Assembly (NCBI RefSeq): GCF_005081185.1
Contig: NZ_CP034870.1
Location: 245,275 to 272,759, forward strand
Direction: 5' to 3'
Origin: Buchnera aphidicola (Lipaphis pseudobrassicae)
GTDB lineage: Bacteria; Pseudomonadota; Gammaproteobacteria; Enterobacterales; Enterobacteriaceae
DNA: 27,485 bases
Each line of letters begins with the position of its first letter. Position 1 is the stretch's first letter. Under the pieces are notes generated by a model. That model had not been told where the DNA came from, did not search any database, and worked only from the letters and a program-made list of their open reading frames with translations. Both the position numbers and the translations under genes were made by a program. Positions 8,373 to 15,644 of the stretch are shown piece after piece.

Positions 8373-8398
8373 TTCCGCCCGAGTTAAATTGGGCGGAT
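8373..8398. terminator. Bidirectional terminator between degP and dapD
   Basis: CCGCCC (8375-8380) pairs perfectly with GGGCGG (8391-8396) around a 10-base loop that can add two pairs. It is the most GC-rich hairpin in the window and sits between two convergent genes. The U-tracts on either side are interrupted. Confidence 0.75.
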
Positions 8399-8409
8399 TG
8401 TATTAAAAT

Positions 8410-9219
8410 TTATTTTATATTTCTTAATAATTGATTGATTTCTGTTTTACTTAATGTTTTTGAATCAACTTTTTTTACAATAACAGCAGCGTAAAGATTA
8501 TAATTTTTATCTTTTGATGGTAAACTTCCAGAAACTACCACAGAATTATCAGGTATTTTCCCATAAAAAATATTACCAGTTTCTCTATCATATATTTTAG
8601 TGCTTTTTCCAATAAAAACACCCATAGAAATTACTGATCCTTTTCCTACAATCACTCCTTCTACAATTTCAGAACGTGCTCCGATAAAGCAATTATCTTC
8701 AATGATTGTAGGATTATTTTGTAATGGTTCCAATACGCCTCCTATTCCAACACCACCAGATAAATGTACATTTTTACCAATTTGAGCACAAGAACCTACC
8801 GTAGCCCAAGTATCAATCATAGTTCCTTCATCAATATACGCACCAATATTTACATAAGAAGGCATAATCACTGTATTATGATTAATAAATGAACCATATC
8901 TAACTGTTGCTGGTGGTACAATTCTAACTTTTTCTTTTTGAAATCTTTTTGCATCGTATTTTTCATATTTTAATGGAATTTTATCGTAATAATTTGTATG
9001 ATTACCTGATATAAGATTATTTCGTTTTATATACATATACAACAAAACTGCTTTTTTTAACCATGTATGCGTGATCCATATATTATCTTTTTTTTCTGCA
9101 ACTCTTACAGTTCCACTGTTTAATAATTGTATGACATAATCAATTTTGTTTAAAATATCATTATTTATATTATGTTTTTTTTTATATGCTTCTTCAATAA
9201 TTTTTTTTAATGAGTACAT
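8410..9219 (-). CDS. dapD: DapD, tetrahydrodipicolinate N-succinyltransferase
   Basis: Transfers succinyl from succinyl-CoA to tetrahydrodipicolinate in the diaminopimelate/lysine pathway, supplying both peptidoglycan and lysine. The 269 residues compare with 274 in E. coli. An N-terminal helical region (1-100) is followed by the left-handed beta-helix of hexapeptide repeats (about 105-230). Conserved runs include [47 protein letters not shown] and [16 protein letters not shown]. It is transcribed in the same direction as map, 44 bases downstream of it. E. coli has glnD between the two, and that gene is missing here. A9 at 9175-9183 is in frame. Confidence 0.97.
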   Translation of the reverse strand: MYSLKKIIEEAYKKKHNINNDILNKIDYVIQLLNSGTVRVAEKKDNIWITHTWLKKAVLLYMYIKRNNLISGNHTNYYDKIPLKYEKYDAKRFQKEKVRIVPPATVRYGSFINHNTVIMPSYVNIGAYIDEGTMIDTWATVGSCAQIGKNVHLSGGVGIGGVLEPLQNNPTIIEDNCFIGARSEIVEGVIVGKGSVISMGVFIGKSTKIYDRETGNIFYGKIPDNSVVVSGSLPSKDKNYNLYAAVIVKKVDSKTLSKTEINQLLRNIK

Positions 9220-9263
9220 TTTGTTATTTGACCTAATGTATTATTAATCAAGTAAAAGTATTT

Positions 9264-10064
9264 TCAAATTTCATTTTTATTAAATAATTTTTGAGAAATT
9301 TTTTCGTCTTTACGCCATGTTAAAATATCGCATCCATGTTCTGTAACTAATATAGTATGCTCATATTGTGCTGATAAAGAACGATCTTTAGTTTTTACTG
9401 TCCATCCATCTTTCATACATCGAACTTGAGGATTTCCAGCATTAATCATAGGTTCAATAGTAAAAATCATTCCTTTTTTTAAAATCATATTATTTTCTTT
9501 GTTTTTATAATGCAAAATATGTGGTTCTTCGTGAAACCGACGACCAATACCATGACCACAATATTCTCTTACAACAGAAAAATTATTTTTTTCAACGTGT
9601 TTTTGAATAGTTTCACCAATTTTATACAAGTTCATTCCAGGTTTCACTAATTTTAAAGAAAGGTAAAGGCTTTCTTGAGCTATCTTACATAGACGTTTAG
9701 ATAAAATACTTGTTTTTCCTATTAAGAACATTTTTGAAGTATCGCCATAATAACAATCTTTAATAATTGTAATATCAATATTAATTATGTCACCTTCTTT
9801 TAATATTTTTTTTTTACTTGGAATTCCGTGACATACGACATCGTTAACAGAAGTGCAAATAGATTTTGGAAACCCATGATATCCTAAACATGCTGAAGTA
9901 GCTTTTTTTTGATGAACAATGTAATCATGGCAAATTTGGTTTATATCTTCTGTACTTATGTTGGGTTTAAGATGCTGTTCTATCATTTCAAGAACCTCAG
10001 CTGCTAATTTCCCAGATATTCGCATTTTTTTTATTTCTGATTTTGTTTTAATTATATAGCTCAT
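9264..10064 (-). CDS. map: Map, methionine aminopeptidase type I
   Basis: Cytosolic metalloprotease that removes the initiator methionine from nascent proteins. The 266 residues compare with 264 in E. coli, with a pita-bread fold. The substrate histidine His79 and metal ligands Asp97, Asp108, His171, Glu204 and Glu235 are all present at the E. coli positions (contexts NIDITI, YYGDTS, GHGIGRRFHEEPH, FTIEPM, YEHTIL). The gene is divergent from rpsB, as in E. coli, and probably co-transcribed with dapD. An A10 tract at 9806-9815 (in the KKK stretch after the GIPS motif) is in frame. No clear ribosome-binding site is seen. Confidence 0.97.
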   Translation of the reverse strand: MSYIIKTKSEIKKMRISGKLAAEVLEMIEQHLKPNISTEDINQICHDYIVHQKKATSACLGYHGFPKSICTSVNDVVCHGIPSKKKILKEGDIINIDITIIKDCYYGDTSKMFLIGKTSILSKRLCKIAQESLYLSLKLVKPGMNLYKIGETIQKHVEKNNFSVVREYCGHGIGRRFHEEPHILHYKNKENNMILKKGMIFTIEPMINAGNPQVRCMKDGWTVKTKDRSLSAQYEHTILVTEHGCDILTWRKDEKISQKLFNKNEI

Positions 10065-10171
10065 AATATTTAGCCATTTTTTATATCAATTTGTAAAATT
10101 TAGGATATATTAAAATTATATTTTTTTAAATTTGTTAACTTGTGTTTTAATTGATGTTAAATTTTATATAT

Positions 10172-10187
10172 TATCAATATATTGATA
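10172..10187. promoter_or_regulatory. 16-base perfect palindrome in the map/rpsB divergent region
   Basis: TATCAATATATTGATA is an exact palindrome. Each half contains TTGATA, a -35-like hexamer, one per strand. On the plus strand TATGAT (10203-10208) follows at 15 bases, a possible rpsB -10. It could be an operator, back-to-back promoter elements or chance in AT-rich DNA. Confidence 0.35.
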
Positions 10188-10240
10188 TTTTTATTATAAA
10201 AATATGATATATATTATACATATGAAAATACAGAATTAAC

Positions 10241-10281
10241 ATTCTAATTATTAGAATATTTATTTAGAATATTTATTCTAA
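10241..10281 (+). promoter_or_regulatory. rpsB leader with two alternative hairpins
   Basis: Four 7-base arms occur in order: ATTCTAA (10241-10247), TTAGAAT (10251-10257), TTAGAAT (10264-10270), ATTCTAA (10275-10281). Either ATTCTAA can pair with either TTAGAAT, so two small hairpins compete with a long-range fold. It includes a 13-base tandem repeat (10251-10263, 10264-10276). It ends 14 bases before the GAGGT ribosome site (10296-10300). In gammaproteobacteria the rpsB leader is the target of S2 autoregulation, so a regulatory role is plausible but inferred. Confidence 0.5.
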
Positions 10282-10304
10282 CTTTTTTTATTACAGAGGT
10301 AGTT

Positions 10305-11039
10305 ATGAAAATAGTGTCAATGCAAGATATGTTAAAAGCAGGAGTTCATTTTGGTCATCAAACACGATATTGGAATCCAAAAATGAAACCTTTTATTTTT
10401 GGTATTCGTAATAAAGTACATATTATTAATTTAGAAAAAACTTTACCAATGTTTAACTTTGCTCTTAACGAATTAAAAAAAATCGCTTCTAAAAAAGGTA
10501 GAATACTTTTTGTTGGAACTAAAAGAGCTGCAAGAAATGGAGTAAAAGAAGTTGCTACTAATTGTGATCAATTCTATGTAAATCATCGTTGGTTAGGGGG
10601 TATGTTAACTAATTGGAAAACAGTTCGACAATCTATAAAACGTTTGAAAGATTTAGAAATAGAATCTAAAGATGGTACTTTTGCTCAATTAACTAAGAAA
10701 GAAGCATTAATAAGATCTCGAGAATTATCTAAATTAGAAAATAGTTTAGGTGGTATTAAAAATATGGGAGGTTTACCTGATTGTTTATTTGTGATTGATG
10801 CTCTTCATGAGCAGATTGCAATAAAAGAAGCGAATAATTTAGGTATTCCTGTTTTTTCTATCGTTGATACTAATTCCAATCCTGATGGTGTAGATTATGT
10901 GATACCGGGAAATGATGATGCTATTAGATCAGTAACTTTGTATTTAAAATCTGTATCACTTAGTATTGCAAAAGTTAATCATCAAAATTTACTAGATCAA
11001 TCATTAGTAAAGTATCAAAAAGATATAGATCTTCAATAA
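10305..11039 (+). CDS. rpsB: RpsB, 30S ribosomal protein S2
   Basis: Small-subunit protein bound late in 30S assembly near the 16S platform; it interacts with S1. The 244 residues compare with 241 in E. coli. Landmarks include [21 protein letters not shown] at 9-29, [33 protein letters not shown] and [29 protein letters not shown] ribosome site stands 4 bases before the ATG. tsf follows 49 bases downstream, the standard rpsB-tsf operon. Confidence 0.99.
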   Translation: MKIVSMQDMLKAGVHFGHQTRYWNPKMKPFIFGIRNKVHIINLEKTLPMFNFALNELKKIASKKGRILFVGTKRAARNGVKEVATNCDQFYVNHRWLGGMLTNWKTVRQSIKRLKDLEIESKDGTFAQLTKKEALIRSRELSKLENSLGGIKNMGGLPDCLFVIDALHEQIAIKEANNLGIPVFSIVDTNSNPDGVDYVIPGNDDAIRSVTLYLKSVSLSIAKVNHQNLLDQSLVKYQKDIDLQ

Positions 11040-11088
11040 AAAAAATATATTGATTTGCAAATTAAAAAAATGAATTAGGAAATAAAAT

Positions 11089-11892
11089 ATGAAAAGTAAT
11101 ATTAGCATTAGTCTAATAAAAACACTTCGATCTCGTACTGGAGCTGGTTTTTTACAATGTAAAAATGCACTAGTTCAAGCAAATGGAGATATAGAATTAT
11201 CAATTGATAATCTTCGAAAATCAGGGCAAATGATCGCTGAAAAAAAGATTAATAACATTACAAATCAAGGCGCAATATTCTCAAAAGTTAAAAATAACAT
11301 TGGTGTTATGATTGAGTTAAATTGCGAAACTGATTTTGTTTCTAAAGATAATTTATTTACTTTTTTTGGAAACGAAATTATATTAACTGCATTAAATGAA
11401 AAAATAGATAATATTGAAGATTTAAAAAATATTTTTGAAGAAAAAAGAACAAATTTAATTTTAAAAGTAGGCGAAAATATTAATATACGTCGTTTTTGTT
11501 TTATAAAAGGGCAAAATATTTTTTCTTACATTCACGGTATTAGAATTGGTGTGTTGGTTAATGCCAATCAATTAAATAGCAATATACTTAAAAATATTGC
11601 TATGCATATAGCTGCAAGCAAACCGTTATATTTAAATCCAGAAGATGTTTCTGATACAGTTTTTCAACGGGAATACCAAATTCAATTAGAATTAGCCAAA
11701 AAATTAAAAAAACCTGATAATATTCGAGATAAAATTATAAAAGGAAGAATGAATAAATTTATTAATAATATTTCTTTAACAAGTCAAAGTTTTGTTATGG
11801 ATACTAATAAAACAGTACAAGATATATTAAATGAGTATAATGGACATATTCAATCTTTTTTTAGATTTGAATTAGGTGAAATAATTTTTTAA
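11089..11892 (+). CDS. tsf: Tsf, elongation factor Ts
   Basis: Nucleotide exchange factor for EF-Tu. The 267 residues compare with 283 in E. coli, so the core and C-terminal part are somewhat reduced. The N-terminal UBA-like domain has [16 protein letters not shown] (13-28). The TDFV motif that intrudes into EF-Tu is at 81-84 (CETDFVSKD). Later landmarks are [10 protein letters not shown] and the C-terminal [22 protein letters not shown] (11077-11080) stands 8 bases before the ATG. The middle domain is divergent and Asn/Lys-rich, typical of drift in this genome. Confidence 0.98.
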   Translation: MKSNISISLIKTLRSRTGAGFLQCKNALVQANGDIELSIDNLRKSGQMIAEKKINNITNQGAIFSKVKNNIGVMIELNCETDFVSKDNLFTFFGNEIILTALNEKIDNIEDLKNIFEEKRTNLILKVGENINIRRFCFIKGQNIFSYIHGIRIGVLVNANQLNSNILKNIAMHIAASKPLYLNPEDVSDTVFQREYQIQLELAKKLKKPDNIRDKIIKGRMNKFINNISLTSQSFVMDTNKTVQDILNEYNGHIQSFFRFELGEIIF

Positions 11893-11938
11893 AATATAGG
11901 ATATACAAATTATACAAAATACACTTAGGTTTAAAAAT

Positions 11939-12664
11939 ATGTCTGCAAATAAAAAACTGATATATCGACGTATTTTATTAAAAATAAGCGGAGAAGTATT
12001 ACAAGGAATTAGTGGATTTGGTATCGATATAGTTTCTCTACAAAAAATTGCTAAAGAAATTGAATCTATAGTTAAAATTGGTGTTCAAGTAGGTTTAGTA
12101 ATTGGAAGTGGAAATTTATTTCGTGGAGCTACTTTGTCTAAATTAGGTTTAAATAGAGTGGTATCAGATCATATAGGTATGTTATCTACAGTTATTAATA
12201 GTTTAGCTATGAAAGATGCAATAAATTCCATTTCCTGTATTAATGCTTATTTAATGTCTGCAATACCATTAAATGGTATTTGTGAAACATATAGTCATGT
12301 AAAAGCCATGCATCTATTATCTAATAATTGTGTTGTTATTTTTTCTGCGGGAACTGGAAATCCTTTTTTTACAACTGATTCAGCTGCATGTTTACGAGGT
12401 ATTGAGACAGAATCTGATATTTTTTTAAAAGGTACAAAAGTGGATGGGGTATATTCAAGAGATCCAAAAAAAGATTCTAATGCCATCTTATATGAACAAT
12501 TAACATATAAAGATGTTCTTCAACAGGAATTGCAAGTTATGGATTTATCTGCGTTTATACTTGCTCGAGATTATCATTTGCCTATTCGAGTTTTTAATAT
12601 AAATAAACCTGGATCTTTATATCGTATTATTCTTGGTAGTAATGAAGGTACGCTTATCAATTAA
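11939..12664 (+). CDS. pyrH: PyrH, UMP kinase
   Basis: Amino-acid-kinase-family enzyme that phosphorylates UMP to UDP, essential for pyrimidine nucleotides. The 241 residues equal E. coli. It shows the phosphate-binding KISGEVLQG near the start, GSGNLFRGA, the [15 protein letters not shown] helix and the [16 protein letters not shown] nucleotide site, then [13 protein letters not shown]. It lies between tsf and frr, as in E. coli; AGGT (11927-11930) precedes the start. Confidence 0.98.
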   Translation: MSANKKLIYRRILLKISGEVLQGISGFGIDIVSLQKIAKEIESIVKIGVQVGLVIGSGNLFRGATLSKLGLNRVVSDHIGMLSTVINSLAMKDAINSISCINAYLMSAIPLNGICETYSHVKAMHLLSNNCVVIFSAGTGNPFFTTDSAACLRGIETESDIFLKGTKVDGVYSRDPKKDSNAILYEQLTYKDVLQQELQVMDLSAFILARDYHLPIRVFNINKPGSLYRIILGSNEGTLIN

Positions 12665-12714
12665 AACAATTTAATTTACAAACTACATAGTTTTTAAAAT
12701 TAGTAGTTTTAAGT

Positions 12715-12755
12715 TAATATAAAAACACAATTAAAGCTAATATAAAAACATAATT
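12715..12755 (+). repeat. Imperfect direct repeat upstream of frr
   Basis: TAATATAAAAACACAATT (12715-12732) recurs as TAATATAAAAACATAATT (12738-12755), 17 of 18 identical with a 23-base period. It lies in the pyrH-frr spacer just before the frr ribosome site (AGG, 12759-12761). It looks like a simple tandem duplication. Confidence 0.75.
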
Positions 12756-12768
12756 TATAGGTAAAAAT

Positions 12769-13326
12769 GTGATTAATCAAATCCATTCAAATAGCGATGA
12801 ACGAATGAAGACGTGCATACAAACGTTTCAAAATAATTTAAACAATATTCGAGTAGGTCGAGCATCTCCTTTATTGCTACACAATATTTCTATTGAATAT
12901 TTCGGTTCTAAAACTAATTTGCGTCAAGTTTCTAATATAATCGTCGAGGATTCTCATACTCTTAGAATTAATGTTTTTGATCAATCTGTGACACCTTTGA
13001 TTACTAAAGCTATTTTAAATGCTAAACTTGATTTAAACCCAATTGTAAATGGTAAAGATATAATTATAAAAATACCAGTATTGACAGAAGAAAGAAGAAA
13101 AAATTTAATTAAAGTTATTCGCCATGATGCTGAAAATAGTCGTATTTGTATTCGTAATATTCGTAGGGATTCAAATGATAAAGTTAAGAGACTAATTAAA
13201 GACAAGATTATCAGTAAAGATGAAGAGCATAGTGCACAAATAAAAATACAAAAAATCACTAATGAATATATTAAAGAAATAGAATCTATTTTACTAAAAA
13301 AAGAAAGAGAACTAATGAAGATTTAG
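12769..13326 (+). CDS. frr: Frr, ribosome recycling factor
   Basis: With EF-G it splits post-termination ribosomes. The 185 residues equal E. coli. It has the triple-helix-bundle family pattern: NIRVGRASPLLL (about 28-39), LRQVSNIIVEDSHTL, the domain II linker, then LTEERRKNLIKVIRHDAE and IRNIRRDSNDKVK. The start is GTG at 12769; the preceding overlapping ATG runs straight into TGA. E. coli frr also begins with GTG, to my recollection. AGG at 12759 supports this start. Confidence 0.98.
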   Translation: MINQIHSNSDERMKTCIQTFQNNLNNIRVGRASPLLLHNISIEYFGSKTNLRQVSNIIVEDSHTLRINVFDQSVTPLITKAILNAKLDLNPIVNGKDIIIKIPVLTEERRKNLIKVIRHDAENSRICIRNIRRDSNDKVKRLIKDKIISKDEEHSAQIKIQKITNEYIKEIESILLKKERELMKI

Positions 13327-13333
13327 TTATTTT

Positions 13334-13373
13334 TTATTTTAAAACAATAAGTTCTTTGATTTATTTAAAATAA
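13334..13373 (+). other. Inverted repeat in the frr-dxr spacer
   Basis: TTATTTTAAA (13334-13343) and TTTAAAATAA (13364-13373) are perfect 10-base inverted repeats around a 20-base loop. They are pure A/T with no following U-run, so I do not call a terminator. A TATAAT at 13382-13387 just after could serve a dxr promoter, but no -35 at suitable spacing is seen. Confidence 0.35.
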
Positions 13374-13426
13374 AAATATTTTATAATATATTTATGATGA
13401 AAATTTATTTATAAAGCAAAATATTC

Positions 13427-14623
13427 ATGAAAAAAATAACTATTTTAGGTTCTACCGGTTCTATTGGTACTAATACTTTATCTATCGTAAAACACCACCC
13501 TAATTTATTTAAAGTAATTGCTTTAGTTGCAAATAAAAATGTTACTAAAATGTTACAACAATGTGAACTATTTCTTCCTGATTGGGTAGCAATGAGCCAT
13601 GAAAAATCTGCTAATTTATTAAGACAAAAATTAAAAGATAGAAAAATAAAAACTCGTGTTTTTTTTGGAGAAAAAGCAATTTGTGAACTTGCTTCTTTAT
13701 CAGAAGTAGATCAAGTAGTTGCTGCTATTTCTGGAATAGCAGGTTTATTGCCAATATTATCTGCAATACGTGCTGGGAAGACGATATTATTAGCTAATAA
13801 AGAAGCTTTGATTACATGTGGTAGATTATTTATGAAAGCATTATCTTCTAGTAAAGCTAAAATTTTACCTATTGATAGTGAACACAATGCTATTTTTCAA
13901 TTATTACCTATAGAAATGCAAAAAAATTTAGGTGATTCTAATCTAAAAAAATATGGTATAAAGAATATCATTTTAACTGGTTCTGGTGGTCCTTTTTATG
14001 ATCTTTCTTTATCTGATTTATCAGCTGTTACTCCGATAGAAGCGTGTTCTCATCCTAATTGGTCAATGGGGAAAAAAATATCGGTAGATTCTGCTACTAT
14101 GATGAATAAAGGTTTTGAATATGCGGAAGCAAGATGGTTATTTAATGCACTAGATTCAGAGATTAAAATTGTAATTCATCCTCAATCGATAATTCATTCT
14201 ATGGTTGAATATCATGATGGTTCTGTATTAGCACAATTATCCATTCCTGATATAAAAATTGCTATTTCCTATGCAATGAATTGGCCCAATCGTATTTATT
14301 CAAAAATTGATTTTTTGACTCTTTTGAAAAAAAAGAACCTATCTTTTTTTGAACCTGATTTAGTAAAATTTCCATGTCTTAAATTAACTATTGATGCTTT
14401 TTCTGAAGGTCAAGCTGCCATGATTGTTTTAAATGCAGCAAATGAAATTGCAGTTTCAGCTTTTCTTGATTTTAAAATTTCTTTTAATAAAATTTTTGAA
14501 GTCAATATTGCAACATTAACGTCTTCTTCTTTTTCAGAACCTAATTCTATTGAAGATATCTTAGAAATTGATAAAGTTTCTAGAATATTAGCTATAAATC
14601 AAGTATTATCTTTGTCATTATAA
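13427..14623 (+). CDS. dxr: Dxr, 1-deoxy-D-xylulose 5-phosphate reductoisomerase
   Basis: NADPH-dependent second enzyme of the MEP isoprenoid pathway, making 2-C-methyl-D-erythritol 4-phosphate; the fosmidomycin target. The 398 residues equal E. coli. The nucleotide-binding GSTGSIG is at 8-14. The metal and substrate residues Asp150, Glu152 (PIDSEHNAIFQ) and Glu231 (MMNKGFE) all match the E. coli numbers. ANKEALI, LTGSGGPF and HPNWSMGKKISVDSATM are also present. It lies upstream of uppS, which consumes isoprenoid units. No clear ribosome-binding site precedes the ATG. Confidence 0.98.
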   Translation: MKKITILGSTGSIGTNTLSIVKHHPNLFKVIALVANKNVTKMLQQCELFLPDWVAMSHEKSANLLRQKLKDRKIKTRVFFGEKAICELASLSEVDQVVAAISGIAGLLPILSAIRAGKTILLANKEALITCGRLFMKALSSSKAKILPIDSEHNAIFQLLPIEMQKNLGDSNLKKYGIKNIILTGSGGPFYDLSLSDLSAVTPIEACSHPNWSMGKKISVDSATMMNKGFEYAEARWLFNALDSEIKIVIHPQSIIHSMVEYHDGSVLAQLSIPDIKIAISYAMNWPNRIYSKIDFLTLLKKKNLSFFEPDLVKFPCLKLTIDAFSEGQAAMIVLNAANEIAVSAFLDFKISFNKIFEVNIATLTSSSFSEPNSIEDILEIDKVSRILAINQVLSLSL

Positions 14624-14683
14624 ATAAATATTTTCAGTTGATTTTTATTTGCGTAAATTTTTTAAGAGAAATCTATAAGTATC

Positions 14684-15430
14684 ATGCTTTATAACTTTTC
14701 ATTAAAATATAAAGAACAATTAAAAGAAAAAAATCCTCATCATGTAGCAATTATTATGGATGGCAATAGACGTTGGGCTAAAAAAAAAGGAAAAGTTTGT
14801 ATTGCAGGTCATCAAGAAGGTTTCAAGGCATTAAAAAAAGCAGTAAAATTTGCTATAATAAATAATATGAAAATATTAACATTATATGCATTCAGTACCG
14901 AAAATCGTAATCGTTCGACTTTTGAAATTAATGCATTAATGGAATTATTTTTATTTGCATTGAACAATGAAGTTAAAAATTTAAAAAAGTATAATATTCA
15001 ATTAAAAGTTATTGGTGATATAACATATTTTAATAATAATTTACAAAAAAGAATTAATCAGATAGAAAAAATGACTTTAAAAAATAGTGGTTTAATTTTA
15101 AATATAGCTGCAAATTATGGTGGAAGATGGGATATAATTCAAAGTGTTAAAAAAATTATTCAAAAAGTTCAAAAAGGGATATTAAATATAGAACAAATTC
15201 AAGAAAATACGCTTTCTAAATACTTGTCTACTAGTAATCTTTTACCAGTAGATCTAGTTATTAGAACAGGTGGAGAAAAAAGAATTAGTAATTTTTTATT
15301 ATGGCAAATAGCCTATTCAGAATTGTATTTTACTGATGTATTATGGCCTGATTTTAATCAGTATGTTTTTCAAAATGCTATAGATTTTTTTATATCTCGA
15401 GAACGTCGTTTTGGGGGATGTAAGAAATAG
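14684..15430 (+). CDS. uppS: UppS, undecaprenyl diphosphate synthase
   Basis: cis-Prenyltransferase that extends farnesyl diphosphate to the C55 lipid carrier for peptidoglycan precursors. The 248 residues compare with 253 in E. coli. The catalytic Asp26 sits in IIMDGNRRWAK at the E. coli position, which supports the ATG at 14684. Further family motifs: LTLYAFSTENRNR, NIAANYGGRWDI, DLVIRTGGEKRISNFLLWQ and the C-terminal FISRERRFGG. It follows dxr by 60 bases. E. coli has cdsA and rseP next; both are missing here. Confidence 0.97.
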   Translation: MLYNFSLKYKEQLKEKNPHHVAIIMDGNRRWAKKKGKVCIAGHQEGFKALKKAVKFAIINNMKILTLYAFSTENRNRSTFEINALMELFLFALNNEVKNLKKYNIQLKVIGDITYFNNNLQKRINQIEKMTLKNSGLILNIAANYGGRWDIIQSVKKIIQKVQKGILNIEQIQENTLSKYLSTSNLLPVDLVIRTGGEKRISNFLLWQIAYSELYFTDVLWPDFNQYVFQNAIDFFISRERRFGGCKK

Positions 15431-15644
15431 TTTTTTATTAAATACATTTCAGATATTTTTTTTTATTGAATAAAATTTAAATGAATTATTAAAAATAATA
15501 TTTTTTTAATACATTTTTTAGAGATTTTAGAGAAAATTTATATTTGAGTATTTAATAAAACTTATAAATAAAAAAGTATTTTTTAAATTTTATTTCTCTA
15601 TAATAATTTTTTCTTTCTTTTTAAAAATTTTATTTTTATATAGA

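Noticed and set aside
12981..13259. Minus-strand 92-codon open frame inside frr
   Set aside because: Hydrophobic-looking translation of the complement of a conserved coding sequence; no support.
13364..13387. Frr-dxr spacer as terminator plus promoter
   Set aside because: The stem is pure A/T with a 20-base loop and no U-run; the TATAAT lacks a properly spaced -35. Left as an unclassified inverted repeat.
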